Program-made: the position numbers and the translations under genes
Assembly: GCF_020905345.1 (NCBI RefSeq)
Contig: NZ_JAJJMO010000001.1
Location: forward strand, 2,976,001 to 3,040,000
Reading direction: 5' to 3'
DNA length: 64,000 nucleotides
Source: Flavobacterium pisciphilum
GTDB taxonomy: Bacteria > Bacteroidota > Bacteroidia > Flavobacteriales > Flavobacteriaceae
Notes under the pieces: generated by a model
Databases searched by the model: none
What the model was told of the DNA's origin: nothing
What the model saw: the letters and a program-made list of their open reading frames with translations, nothing else
Shown: piece after piece, positions 38,103 to 47,179 of the stretch
Layout: every line of letters begins with the position of its first letter
Numbering within the stretch: position 1 is the stretch's first letter

Positions 38103-38455
38103 TATATTTCTTCTGATAAAACCCAATTTACTGGCAACGAACCGTACACTGGATGAGTTTGTGTTTCGAGCAAAAGAGCATGCTTTACTTTTGCAAATTC
38201 AAGTTCTTTCTTATTTAGATTCTGATAGCTGTAAAGACTTTCTAAATAATCGTTAAGGCTAACAATTTTATCCCATGAATATAGAACTGACTTTTCATTA
38301 ATATATTCACGTATATTGTTATTAATTGCGTAATCCTTTGCTACATAAGTAATGCCCTCATCATTTACTTTCCAATCTGTAACAATGATCTCAATAATTG
38401 CTTTTTTTTCTCCATTACGAGCATCGTATAATAATGGAATTGTTGATACTATCAT
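38102..38455 (-). CDS. Phage protein of unknown function
   Basis: The 117-residue soluble protein begins MIVSTIPLLYDARNGEKKA and has a mixed alpha/beta look with VKHALLLETQTHPVYG. It stands between the tail-fibre gene and the small membrane protein in a continuous operon. No family is recognised; a tail or accessory role is a guess from position. Confidence 0.55.
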   Translation of the reverse strand: MIVSTIPLLYDARNGEKKAIIEIIVTDWKVNDEGITYVAKDYAINNNIREYINEKSVLYSWDKIVSLNDYLESLYSYQNLNKKELEFAKVKHALLLETQTHPVYGSLPVNWVLSEEI

Positions 38456-38468
38456 TTTATTTTATTTT

Positions 38469-39563
38469 TTACCATGTTTTCCTTCCTGCTAAATTCTCTG
38501 AAACGTCAATTATTTCATAAAGCTGTATCATCTCACCATCGGTTAGCCCTTGGTGAATAAATGAAAGCTGAATTCTTTGATTTGATATACCAAAAGGCGC
38601 ATTATTTATATTTAAAGTCCCTATAAATATTGGAATATTAGGGAGCCTACCTCCGCTATTGCCTGTTGCAACATTTCGCCCAGTCACAAAAACTGAAGTT
38701 ACCGCCGTGGATTGTCTCGAAATCGAATAGATGCCACGGGATTGGTCGACACCGGCTTCATATAACAATGTCCAGTTTGCTGAACCTCCACGCTGATAAG
38801 GCGCACCAAGATTTCTCTTAACAAAAATTGCCGATTCTTGTGAGCTTGAAACCCACGAGCCAATTTCAACAGTATCAATAGTAGGAGGTGCGTTATTTGT
38901 TCCACAAACAATAGTAAGTCCATTGTTAACAGTACTTTGATGAACAGAAGGAACAAACTTAGTGTCTGCATACGCATTACTTCCGTTTAATTGATAACCT
39001 AAACTGCTGTAAACACCACTTCCAAAAAATACTAATCTGAATGCTGCATCAGAATCAACAGGGTTTTTTATATTGTATTTATGATTATCTGCCGTAGTTC
39101 CTTTAAATAAATATCCTGCTTGTATTTTGTTCCAAAGCCCCTTATTAATAAGCTGATAAATTATCTGTTCTGTTGAGCTAATATCTTCGAGAGCACTAAT
39201 ACCTGAAGCGCTGATATAGTTACTCGATTCTGTTGTGCTTGCATAACTTAAATAGTTTATGTTAGCAGTAGTAGCATTGACTGAATTACTATTATCCGAT
39301 ACTTTATTAACATTATCTACCACTACAACACTTATATTACTGTAAAGGGTATTCTTATTCAAATTAGTAATAAACTGACCGCTTTTGCTTATTGACTGTT
39401 TAAAGACGCCTCCAACGTAGCAATCGTATCTCTTAATGCCATTTTTTGAAACTGGAACTGTAAACAATAATTGAAAGGCTGTATTATAAATTTGTCCTAT
39501 TGATAAATCAGTAATTCTCTGAGGTCTTTTTATGTATCCAAATATTGTTTTTCTGAGTGCCAT
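38469..39563 (-). CDS. Putative tail-fibre/receptor-binding protein
   Basis: The 364-residue protein has an N-terminal Fn3-like beta domain (residues about 15-95) and a long Ser/Asn-rich beta region with NISYASTTES-like and GYQLNGSNAYADTKF stretches, typical of distal fibre or concanavalin-like domains. It shares its last base with the next fibre gene start. It is likely the adhesin that binds the host surface. Confidence 0.6.
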   Translation of the reverse strand: MALRKTIFGYIKRPQRITDLSIGQIYNTAFQLLFTVPVSKNGIKRYDCYVGGVFKQSISKSGQFITNLNKNTLYSNISVVVVDNVNKVSDNSNSVNATTANINYLSYASTTESSNYISASGISALEDISSTEQIIYQLINKGLWNKIQAGYLFKGTTADNHKYNIKNPVDSDAAFRLVFFGSGVYSSLGYQLNGSNAYADTKFVPSVHQSTVNNGLTIVCGTNNAPPTIDTVEIGSWVSSSQESAIFVKRNLGAPYQRGGSANWTLLYEAGVDQSRGIYSISRQSTAVTSVFVTGRNVATGNSGGRLPNIPIFIGTLNINNAPFGISNQRIQLSFIHQGLTDGEMIQLYEIIDVSENLAGRKTW

Positions 39564-40543
39564 TATAATCCATAGATTGAAATCTTATTAACGTCTCCTT
39601 TTCGCTGAACAACAGTAAAAATGCTATTCTGTGGAATTGCACCGCCAGTATAGCCACCATACCAAACCTTTGGTGATGTTATTGCTGTGTTAAGTGTTAC
39701 TGATGGATCGACAATACCATCGAATTTAAAACCATCTCGTAAACCACTTGCGGGAAACGTCTGCGTTGTAGTTGCTGTAAAGGTTACTATTTTACCATGC
39801 CACGAATCGTCAATTAATCCCGATGTTCCAATAAATATTTGATTATCGATGTCTTGTTTTCCTGTAATGTCCTGATTAACCTGAGCACCTGCTTGTATGC
39901 CTGATAACTTTGTAATTTCAGCAGCGGTTATCAAACGATCACCAGCAACTTTATCTACTTTGTTAGTCCCTAAAGCATCAATTAGTGTTTTTAAACTTTT
40001 ACCCATTTCAGCGGTTAAAGCTTTGGTAACACCTCCTGTTGTCAGATCATTCACTAAAATAGTTTCTAACGAAACCCGAATGTTTTCGATCGCATCTACC
40101 AACTCCTGAACAGAATCTAAATCGACATTATCAGAACTCAGAAGTACGTTAATTGCATTAATTTGCGACTGCAATAGTTTTCCCTGTTCTGCCGTTAGTA
40201 GACTCTCTATCCCACCAGTGACTAAATCATTAACAACGTTCAAATAACCAATCACTAATTTGCCTAAGTCATTTAGTGGAGCATAACCGTTTGACACTCC
40301 TTTGTTTGCTTTATCTTCCTTGACTAAAAATAATTCAGCATGTGCGTTTATATCTATTTTATGTGCGTCGAACTGATTTTTTTCTGCTTTTGCATTTAAA
40401 GTTGTTGTAAGATTAGAAATAGCACTTTGAGGTATTGTTTCTTCTTTATGCCAAAAACTTGTCCATGAAGCCCAAAATTGCGCCTGTGTCGGTTTTTTTC
40501 CAGTTAAGAACCAGTTTAAAATTGTGTTTATGTTTGTTGCCAT
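39563..40543 (-). CDS. Tail-fibre protein with LTAExGK repeats
   Basis: The 326-residue protein has two copies of the fibre motif NDLxTGGxxxxLTAExGK (residues about 98-120 and 162-185) and a C-terminal beta domain. The N-terminus (WFLTGKKPTQAQFWASWTSFWHK) is typical of Bacteroidota phage tail proteins. It likely trimerises as a shaft between the collar protein and the distal fibre. Confidence 0.7.
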   Translation of the reverse strand: MATNINTILNWFLTGKKPTQAQFWASWTSFWHKEETIPQSAISNLTTTLNAKAEKNQFDAHKIDINAHAELFLVKEDKANKGVSNGYAPLNDLGKLVIGYLNVVNDLVTGGIESLLTAEQGKLLQSQINAINVLLSSDNVDLDSVQELVDAIENIRVSLETILVNDLTTGGVTKALTAEMGKSLKTLIDALGTNKVDKVAGDRLITAAEITKLSGIQAGAQVNQDITGKQDIDNQIFIGTSGLIDDSWHGKIVTFTATTTQTFPASGLRDGFKFDGIVDPSVTLNTAITSPKVWYGGYTGGAIPQNSIFTVVQRKGDVNKISIYGL

Positions 40544-40544
40544 C

Positions 40545-41336
40545 TTATCCTATATATTCAATAAAAATTACTACTCGATATGGGTTCAATAGTGAAAATG
40601 AATTCCCTCCTCCAAAAGGTTTAATGAGTTGTCCCGGTTCAAAATCTGCCGTACCTGTATCACCTACAGTTAATCCAGTCGACCCGCCAAAACTTCCGCC
40701 TTTTTTAATTAAACTTCCATTTATTGGTGATATAATAGGTAGTTCCGTTTCCAACAGTGTTTTCGTTTTACTTCCTCCAATTTTACCAACTGTATTGAAT
40801 TCAGTTTGTGAGTTGTCCAGACCAACCGGCATCCTTCCACGCCAGTCTACAACTTCCTGCCATCCTGTAGGAATTTGATTTGCGGGTTTATTCCATAACA
40901 TCATTCCTCCCCCGGCTTGAAACACTGCTGCCTTTTTTTCTAAAATTGCCATTCTTGACATAAGGGAAATAATTGGATCAATCTTTTTGAAGTTTGACCA
41001 TAGCCATGAAGTTTCGGCCGTTCCAAATGTTGCATAACGTTTCGTATGAACCGTTTTTACAGTACCGTTTTCAAAAGTTCGGTCTATATTTTCTTCAATT
41101 ATGATTACTGTTGAACCCACAGCAGCTACAGCTTCACGAAATTCTAAAAGTTCGCCATCAATGAAAACAAAACCATTCTGAACATTCGAGCCCACAGGTT
41201 CACACCCACTAATAATTGTTAAATTACCCGCCAAGTTTCCAAAAGACTGCATGGTCAAGTATGAGGTTTCAAGTTCTTGAAGTCGTTCTGTTTTTAAGGG
41301 AAAACCACCTGTTTGATTAAAATTAGTTTTATTCAT
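40545..41336 (-). CDS. Tail collar-domain protein
   Basis: The 263-residue protein has a tail-collar domain with QIPTGWQEVVDWRGRMPVGLD (residues about 163-182) and GKIGGSKT after it, the same pattern as in phage T4/P2 fibre collars. Its N-terminal half is a beta-rich linker. It overlaps the next upstream gene by eight bases. Confidence 0.8.
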   Translation of the reverse strand: MNKTNFNQTGGFPLKTERLQELETSYLTMQSFGNLAGNLTIISGCEPVGSNVQNGFVFIDGELLEFREAVAAVGSTVIIIEENIDRTFENGTVKTVHTKRYATFGTAETSWLWSNFKKIDPIISLMSRMAILEKKAAVFQAGGGMMLWNKPANQIPTGWQEVVDWRGRMPVGLDNSQTEFNTVGKIGGSKTKTLLETELPIISPINGSLIKKGGSFGGSTGLTVGDTGTADFEPGQLIKPFGGGNSFSLLNPYRVVIFIEYIG

Positions 41337-41814
41337 CTATGAAAATATTGTAGCGTTTACCGCCTGCTTTATAAAATTTAACATGTGCGTGTAACGCATA
41401 GATTTGTGTTTTGTAGATTAATTCCGGTACAAACACAATGAAATCCAAGCCTGTATCAGCTGTCTCAGATTCAGTTCGCAAATGGATTGTTTCCCCTTCA
41501 GTTTCGGTATTGGCAAACCTATCCTGTTGTTCAGCTTGAGTATAGATGTAAAAGGTTTCATAAAACTGTCCATCACCTATATAAATTCGCCTTTCAATTG
41601 GGTCAAATTTGTCGTTTAAAGAACCTTCTAAAGAGCAAACCTGCCCAGTATGTTCAAGTTTGTAAATGTTCTCAATACGCCAATTATTCCATTTGTAATA
41701 CAAATCATTAATTGGTTGGAGTAGTACTTTTAAAAATGATATTGAATTAACTTCACGCCACTTAATTGGTAAGTTTTGCACTCCAAATTTGTTCCAACTG
41801 ATATCAAACCACAT
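41329..41814 (-). CDS. Baseplate/tail connector protein (Mu gp48 position)
   Basis: The 161-residue protein has a Trp- and aromatic-rich N-terminal half and ends AGGKRYNIFIDE. It lies between the baseplate J-like gene and the collar gene, where Mu has gp48, but no motif confirms it. It overlaps the J-like gene by 11 bases. Confidence 0.5.
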   Translation of the reverse strand: MWFDISWNKFGVQNLPIKWREVNSISFLKVLLQPINDLYYKWNNWRIENIYKLEHTGQVCSLEGSLNDKFDPIERRIYIGDGQFYETFYIYTQAEQQDRFANTETEGETIHLRTESETADTGLDFIVFVPELIYKTQIYALHAHVKFYKAGGKRYNIFIDE

Positions 41815-42649
41815 AAGCTATATTATCATATGTTACTATTTTGAAATAACCACTCTCAGCTACCTTTGCTATAAATATTGGTTGTGGAATTCCATAACCA
41901 CCTAATTCGGGATTTATCCATGCACTTTCAGCACTTAATAATGTTGCATCCAAAACACCGGGTACTAATTGTATTTTATCAATCAAGGCAGAAAGCTGTA
42001 GCTCACCATTAAATTTGAGTTCTTTCATAAACTCTTTTAAAGCTTCATTAACCGGGTAGTTACCATTTAATTTGCTCATTCCATTGTCCGTTAACACCAA
42101 CGCATCACGTTTTATTTGCAAATTCAAATACAAATGATCAGCTTTATAATTTATAATAGTGATGTCTGTACCGGCAATTTTTATCCTTTTAAAATAATTT
42201 TCGATTGCTTCTACTTGAGTAAAATCTTCAAAATCTGAAAGCTCACCATTTACTTCGCCTGCAATTTTTATGATTACTCTACTACTGTCTTCAGCTTCAT
42301 TAATTGCTGAATATTTAATTATTTTTGAAGCTTCAATTTCCTCTTCTGTAGCATCACCATTTATGAAATAATCTTTGTCCTGGACTAAAGTAAAACCATA
42401 CTGAAAACGTAAAGCCATTGTTCTGTACCACGGTAGTGTACCGTGTTTTTCATTTGCAAATCTTTCATCTACTTCTTTTGTGTGAGTATCAAAAAAACTT
42501 TCATGGATAGAAATTGCCGAAGCAATAATGAATGTAAACAATCTAAATATGGCATAAATACTGTTCGATGTTAAATAAGTAGACAACACTTCATTTGAAG
42601 CGATATCCATTAACATTCCGTTATGTATTTGCGTAGTAGTTCTAGCCAT
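41804..42649 (-). CDS. Baseplate J-like protein (Mu gp47)
   Basis: The 281-residue protein follows the J-like layout: N-terminal helices, a middle with VEAIENYFKRIKIAGTDI, and the C-terminal ALIDKIQLVPGVLDA stretch. Position between LysM/X-like and connector genes fits a baseplate wedge subunit. Confidence 0.65.
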   Translation of the reverse strand: MARTTTQIHNGMLMDIASNEVLSTYLTSNSIYAIFRLFTFIIASAISIHESFFDTHTKEVDERFANEKHGTLPWYRTMALRFQYGFTLVQDKDYFINGDATEEEIEASKIIKYSAINEAEDSSRVIIKIAGEVNGELSDFEDFTQVEAIENYFKRIKIAGTDITIINYKADHLYLNLQIKRDALVLTDNGMSKLNGNYPVNEALKEFMKELKFNGELQLSALIDKIQLVPGVLDATLLSAESAWINPELGGYGIPQPIFIAKVAESGYFKIVTYDNIAYVV

Positions 42650-42651
42650 TA

Positions 42652-42954
42652 TTATTGTACTATAAAATTGTTTTCAATTATCCAAAATCCGATTCCTGAA
42701 TTACCTTCAGTCAATGAAATATGTTCTTGTGTTAAAGCCGTTGCAGGTTCTATTTTATTTGATATGAAATAATTAATCACTTCCTGAGTTCCATAATCTT
42801 TTGCAGGTATTCGAATAGGTTGTCCAGGATATAAATCATCTGTAATACTTATATTGTTCAGAATTGCTATTTCTGCAACTGCTTCTGCAGTCCCACAATG
42901 TCTAATGGCAACATCTAATAAGTTTTGATTATTCAAGGCTATTATCTGTGTCAT
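42652..42954 (-). CDS. LysM-like tail protein X
   Basis: The 100-residue protein has a LysM-like fold with NLLDVAIRHCGTAEAVAEIA and a closing LYPGQPIRIP. Phage tail protein X carries such a domain at the baseplate hub. It overlaps the holin gene by 26 bases. Confidence 0.7.
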   Translation of the reverse strand: MTQIIALNNQNLLDVAIRHCGTAEAVAEIAILNNISITDDLYPGQPIRIPAKDYGTQEVINYFISNKIEPATALTQEHISLTEGNSGIGFWIIENNFIVQ

Positions 42955-43477
42955 CTAATTCAAATTGTTTATAAAACCTTTTATTAATTATCCTGATAAG
43001 AGTTTTAGCATATCTGACCCCTAAACTGTCTAAATTTTCTAAGAGACTAACCAGCAATTGCCAAATAATACCCAGTAAAACAGCCCAATACAACCATGAA
43101 AAAGGGTCAAGTTCTAATTCCATTATTTTAATAAAATCAGAGTTTTTCGCAAAAGTGTTGAGGATATAAATCGGAACTAAATATGTTGCTATTTTTAAAA
43201 TCATTCTTCCAAACTTTCGGCTTTCATGCCGTTCACCTCTTTTTAAAGAAGCTTGGACGCCCGTGTACCATTCGGAAACCAACAAGACAACGTATGCGAT
43301 TAAAAACAAATGATTGAAACCAAATAAAAAACTAACCGCAGAGAATATAAAAGCCAAGATTAGATCGATTTTAATTATAGATGTCGAAGTATAAATGAAG
43401 CCAAATGCACTTTTTAAGAAGTCATCTAATGACATAAAACCAAATCCTTTAAAAAAATAATTTATTATTCTCATCAT
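42929..43477 (-). CDS. Phage holin (holin_4 type)
   Basis: The 182-residue protein has three to four membrane helices. The stretch LVSEWYTGVQASLKRGERHESRKFGRM followed by a helix matches, in outline, the Bacteroidota/Firmicutes holin_4 family (DxxTG, SxKxG). It would form the pores that let the endolysin reach the wall. It is placed inside the baseplate cluster, about 5 kb from the endolysin gene. Confidence 0.7.
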   Translation of the reverse strand: MMRIINYFFKGFGFMSLDDFLKSAFGFIYTSTSIIKIDLILAFIFSAVSFLFGFNHLFLIAYVVLLVSEWYTGVQASLKRGERHESRKFGRMILKIATYLVPIYILNTFAKNSDFIKIMELELDPFSWLYWAVLLGIIWQLLVSLLENLDSLGVRYAKTLIRIINKRFYKQFELDDTDNSLE

Positions 43478-43761
43478 ATTTCAATGTTTAAATTTTCAAT
43501 TCCATTACTGGTATCAATTGTTGCATTGGTGTAACCATCATAGTTTAACTGAATCTTTAAATCACGTTTAAACTCATCTGCAGTAATTGTTTTTTTGATA
43601 TAGTTGATTGCTCCAAAACCGGCTAAAGGAAATTCTTTTAATTCTCCTGGTTGCAAGTCTAAAATATCTTCAACATGTTGTTGATCACTATGGCCAATTG
43701 CAAAATCGCCCTTAGCAAATGACAAATAGCCGTTTTCGTCTCTCAATATATCTTGTCTCAT
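43474..43761 (-). CDS. Baseplate wedge protein W (gp25-like)
   Basis: The 95-residue protein fits the gp25/W family: the N-terminal GDFAIGHSDQQHVEDIL and the middle ELKEFPLAGFGAINYI are typical. It forms the inner baseplate wedge. It overlaps the holin start in an ATGATGA arrangement. Confidence 0.72.
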   Translation of the reverse strand: MRQDILRDENGYLSFAKGDFAIGHSDQQHVEDILDLQPGELKEFPLAGFGAINYIKKTITADEFKRDLKIQLNYDGYTNATIDTSNGIENLNIEI

Positions 43762-43763
43762 TA

Positions 43764-43979
43764 TTAGGTTATTGCTCCGGTTCCGGTTCCGGTATGATTC
43801 GTAGCTGTTCCGGTTGTAGTAACAGTTACGGAAACAGTACCAGATGTTATGTAATTTTTTACAGCCAAAACTAATTTATCCGCATATATAACTTTTGCAG
43901 TTTCATAGTCAGTAGCTTCCATCATTTCATCCTGAAGTGCTATAATTTCTTCTTTAAATTCGTTATCGTTTAATGCCAT
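43764..43979 (-). CDS. Small phage protein with Thr/Gly tail
   Basis: The 71-residue protein has a helical N-terminal half and a Thr/Val/Gly-rich end (TATNHTGTGTGAIT) encoded by tandem CCGGTT units. It begins one base before the end of the spike gene. It could be a baseplate cementing or spike-accessory protein; this is unknown. Confidence 0.55.
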   Translation of the reverse strand: MALNDNEFKEEIIALQDEMMEATDYETAKVIYADKLVLAVKNYITSGTVSVTVTTTGTATNHTGTGTGAIT

Positions 43980-44509
43980 TAGCTTAGTAATTGATCGGTT
44001 TTTGTCATTAAATCTGCAAATACCAATTTATCTGCAGCTGAAAATTTCCCAGGGCCTGAAGGTGTCAAAATTGTAGCTTTGTTCAATTGTTCAAAACCAT
44101 CGTTTAAAATCGATTTAAGATTAATGTTTCCGCTTTTGATTGCGAACTTTCCTGACTTCATTTCGAATAACATTTCACCAATTTTAATTGTAACATTTCC
44201 TCCTTTAAATTCGAATAACTGATCACTAAATTTAATGATCACTTTTTCAATCTCTGAAACTCCTAAAACAAAGGCATTATCTTCTTTTTCTAATCGTCCG
44301 ATAACGACCTTAGAACCTATCTTTGGATAGACAGTATACTGACTTTCTAAATTTTCAATTATGGCATTAAGTCTAACATCTTCGTAATTATCAACCGTAC
44401 AAGTGTCATTTTCTACACTTTTAACCGTACCAACTATTAGTGTAAATTTGCCTTTATTCTTATTTGAGACACTTACAACTTGCCTAAAAAGCTCATCAAA
44501 TTCACTCAT
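43979..44509 (-). CDS. Baseplate spike protein (gpV/gp45-like)
   Basis: The 176-residue protein has an N-terminal OB-fold (VGTVKSVENDTCTVDN) and a beta-helix-like C-terminal part (KFSDQLFEFKGGNVTIKIGE) with repeated short strands, as in the membrane-piercing spikes of P2 and Mu. It overlaps the D-like gene by four bases. Confidence 0.75.
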   Translation of the reverse strand: MSEFDELFRQVVSVSNKNKGKFTLIVGTVKSVENDTCTVDNYEDVRLNAIIENLESQYTVYPKIGSKVVIGRLEKEDNAFVLGVSEIEKVIIKFSDQLFEFKGGNVTIKIGEMLFEMKSGKFAIKSGNINLKSILNDGFEQLNKATILTPSGPGKFSAADKLVFADLMTKTDQLLS

Positions 44510-45513
44510 AGCCTGTAACTTAAATTATTCGTTCTTTTAATACCTTCAGAACCGTTAACATCAATGGTAACACTTTCAATAAAGTATCTTCCATCCTGAT
44601 GCCTGTCTTTGTAAAATGGTCTGTACAATTGTGCAGCATGTCCGGGTTTGGTTCTAGGAACACACCAACTGTCTAAAGAACCTTCAAAGCCACTATAAGA
44701 AACGCTAGTTTGTTGCTTATTAGCCCACAATTGAAGTTCTGATGTTGTCATATTTGGCCATAGCTTCATATTCTTTTCGTCACCTCCCTTTTCTCCGACT
44801 GAAACTTTTAAAACGCTTCCGTTTGCTTGTTTACTTTCAACGGTTAGAAAGATTGGTTTACTTTCCTTTTGCTCAAATTTCAAACTACTTCCACGTCTTA
44901 CATTTTCACTAAAATTGAACTTATGTACTTGTTCAGCTTTAAAGTCAACGATCATTCCAACACATAATGTTGTAGGATTTTTAAAGTAGGCTCTGATTCC
45001 TGCTTTATCCCTAAGCTCTTCCAAAACATTGTAAGGAGTCGCATCTTCGATTAACCATTTACCAATGCTGTAATCTGCATTACATTCAATGGAATATTTA
45101 GAGGGTAATACAGCTTTAAGGATATCAATCAATTTCCCGGACTTTATGAACTTGGTTATTCTTGGAGCTTTCTTCATCTGAAACATTTCGTCTTCGCACT
45201 CTAAAAGCAAAGGCATTTCAGCGCCTATTTTTGTTACGTAACCTTCAAACTCATTTTCAAGATTACCGTCATAACCAAATTCTATTTTCACTGCATCGCC
45301 ACGTTTCATAAAATCTAAAATGGATTTACCGGAAATATTGACCGTTTTCCCCATTTCATCTACTGCAGTACGAAATTCGCGTGGTAACTCGATTTTAGCA
45401 GTATTAGTAAGAACTTGAACACTCGATTCAATACGAATAGATTGACATACTTTAAATTCTAAATTATCAGCAATTGTTATTTTTAAACTGATATTGTGAT
45501 AGAGATAATTCAT
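44506..45513 (-). CDS. Tail hub protein (gpD/Mu gp44-like)
   Basis: The 335-residue protein has a beta-barrel N-terminus and the central DILKAVLPSKYSIECN and WLIEDATPYNVLEELRDKAGIRAYF stretches of late-control gpD/VgrG-like hubs. It joins tube and spike. It overlaps both neighbours by 1-4 bases. Confidence 0.75.
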   Translation of the reverse strand: MNYLYHNISLKITIADNLEFKVCQSIRIESSVQVLTNTAKIELPREFRTAVDEMGKTVNISGKSILDFMKRGDAVKIEFGYDGNLENEFEGYVTKIGAEMPLLLECEDEMFQMKKAPRITKFIKSGKLIDILKAVLPSKYSIECNADYSIGKWLIEDATPYNVLEELRDKAGIRAYFKNPTTLCVGMIVDFKAEQVHKFNFSENVRRGSSLKFEQKESKPIFLTVESKQANGSVLKVSVGEKGGDEKNMKLWPNMTTSELQLWANKQQTSVSYSGFEGSLDSWCVPRTKPGHAAQLYRPFYKDRHQDGRYFIESVTIDVNGSEGIKRTNNLSYRL

Positions 45514-46163
45514 TAACTATTCGGTTTCAAAAGCGTAAAATTTACGGCCTTTATTGAACTTGCATTTATTGTAAATTGTATTGTGTCCTGGTAACCTTCT
45601 ACACCTGTAAAATTGATTGATCGGAAATACAAACTATCAATGTCTTTTTCTTCAAATTGTTTACCAATGACTTTAACAACTCCATTGTTTATCCAGTTCT
45701 GATTTAAGCGCCGTATTTCATCACTTGGATAAATTCTGTTTTCTAAATCAATCAGCAACCCATTAATGTTGATATCCCAAGGTTTAGTCCCCCAACGTTC
45801 AACTACTATAGGGTCATCGTCATTTACTTCAGTCTCAATTAATGACTTTTCCTGTGAAAATGACATTAATAGTGGAGGCGCAAATAAACTACCTCTATCA
45901 CCGTGCAAAACTGCTGAAAACTCTAATGGATCTAAGTTTGGAATTACCATTTTCACATATTCAACATTCGACTCCTGAAGCGGGAAAGTTTGAAAAGAAT
46001 AATCCTGGTCTTGGCGTTTTTCAACAAATACCTTTTCAATTGCTTTTCCTGCTGCCATCATTCCGAAAGCTGCTCCATAACGTGCCACCAAATCAATAGT
46101 GATGTTTTTAGTAAAAGCAGTGACATCGTTAAATACGTGTTTGTATGCGTCCGTTACTGCCAT
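45513..46163 (-). CDS. Tail protein, DUF6046-like
   Basis: The 216-residue protein with PWDININGLLIDL and a beta-rich body stands where Mu has gp43 (N) and where Bacteroidota Mu-like phages have a DUF6046 protein; that family name is my best match. The ATG overlaps the stop of the frameshifted chaperone product (TAATG). Confidence 0.6.
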   Translation of the reverse strand: MAVTDAYKHVFNDVTAFTKNITIDLVARYGAAFGMMAAGKAIEKVFVEKRQDQDYSFQTFPLQESNVEYVKMVIPNLDPLEFSAVLHGDRGSLFAPPLLMSFSQEKSLIETEVNDDDPIVVERWGTKPWDININGLLIDLENRIYPSDEIRRLNQNWINNGVVKVIGKQFEEKDIDSLYFRSINFTGVEGYQDTIQFTINASSIKAVNFTLLKPNS

Positions 46164-46674
46164 TACAATGCGTGTTTTGGGGCAACAATGCCCTTATCAA
46201 TTAAATATTTTACTTGAGCATATTTCTCTGACCAAACCGTATCAGACAACTGTTCCGGGAATGGGATATGAAGAATATGACTAATTAGTGCATCAATTTT
46301 GAAAACAATATCCTTATCAGTATCTTCTATCAATCCCGTACAGTCGTCTAGTACTTTTTTATCTTGTTCTCTCTAATAGGAATCATTTCAGCCAATGCAC
46401 TTACACACGTTAAGAATAAAGCATCATCTGCCAGTACAGTCTCTTTATCTGTAAGCAAACAGTTCTTAACAAGGATATCTTGAGCTTTGGCAGGATTGAC
46501 ATTTTGATACTTCAGATATTGTCCCATTGTTCTACGATCAGGAACACAGACAACAACTTCTAATATTTCGTTACCATCATCATCCAGTGGTAAATCAACA
46601 CGTCTTAATTTATCTGCTCCGCCAACTTTATCAATTGTTTCTTGACTTACTGTCTTTTTTTCTGTTTTTGCCAT
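46163..46674 (-). CDS. Tail assembly chaperone, -1 frameshift product
   Basis: Slippage by -1 on the heptamer at 46354-46360 joins the first 107 residues of the short protein to a 63-residue extension (starting VLDDCTGLIEDTDK, ending IVAPKHAL), giving about 170 residues. The extension ends in a TAATG overlap with the next gene, so the whole gap between genes is coding in the -1 frame. This is the G/GT arrangement known from many tailed phages. Confidence 0.85.
46348..46674 (-). CDS. Tail assembly chaperone, short form
   Basis: The 108-residue zero-frame product (MAKTEKKTVSQETIDKVGG... ending IKKY) lies between the tail tube and baseplate genes, where Mu has gp41 and lambda has gpG. It helps load the tape measure before tube formation. 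The last codons contain the slippery heptamer, and the stop TAG follows one codon later. Confidence 0.85.
   Translation of the reverse strand: MAKTEKKTVSQETIDKVGGADKLRRVDLPLDDDGNEILEVVVCVPDRRTMGQYLKYQNVNPAKAQDILVKNCLLTDKETVLADDALFLTCVSALAEMIPIRENKIKKY
46354..46360 (-). other. -1 ribosomal frameshift site A AAA AAG
   Basis: On the minus strand the codons read ATA AAA AAG TAC TAG. The heptamer A AAA AAG has the canonical X XXY YYZ phase and is six bases from the zero-frame stop. After slippage the -1 frame is open for 63 codons. Confidence 0.85.
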
Positions 46675-46704
46675 TATATTGTTTGTTTAAAATTGATTTA
46701 AGAA

Positions 46705-46728
46705 AAGCCCTCCCTTATGAGAGGGCTT
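46705..46728 (-). terminator. Hairpin between tail tube and chaperone genes
   Basis: The 8-bp stem AAGCCCTC / GAGGGCTT with an 8-base loop is followed on the minus strand by TTTTCTT. It looks like a weak or partial terminator that would lower expression of the chaperone and downstream genes relative to tube and sheath. Confidence 0.55.
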
Positions 46729-46759
46729 AATGAAAAATGAAATGAAAATGAATTGGTAA

Positions 46760-47179
46760 TTATGCTGCTACGTTCAAATCTACCTTAAGAGCGAACATTG
46801 TGTATTCTTTTTTAAGCCCCATTTCGCCAGTAACTTCACGGCCTTCGTTTTGAAATTTGACTAAAAGTCTATCTGTAACGATGATGTTGTATTCATTTGT
46901 GAAAGTGATAATAACATCAAATGGTTGAATATTTAAGATGCTTCCTCCTTTAGCAGCTAATTCTAGCGGAACAATATCATGCATCATTAAACCAATGGAG
47001 GCACTAGGTGTTTTTTTTCCCTGACTCCAACTGGAAGGATCATTACCAAGTCCATAGTTCAACTGATGTTCTTGTTCGTTTCCATAAGTTGCTGATGTTA
47101 CCTCAATAGGAACGCCACTTATAAATACTTCAACATCGGCACTATCATAGGCTTTACCGTTTCTTGTGATTGTAGCCAT
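46760..47179 (-). CDS. Tail tube protein
   Basis: The 139-residue beta-rich protein (SADVEVFISGVPIEVTSATYG, VKFQNEGREVTGEMGLKKEY) lies directly after the sheath gene, where Mu gpM is found. The single-base overlap with the sheath stop (TAATG) shows coupling. It likely forms the inner tube. Confidence 0.75.
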   Translation of the reverse strand: MATITRNGKAYDSADVEVFISGVPIEVTSATYGNEQEHQLNYGLGNDPSSWSQGKKTPSASIGLMMHDIVPLELAAKGGSILNIQPFDVIITFTNEYNIIVTDRLLVKFQNEGREVTGEMGLKKEYTMFALKVDLNVAA

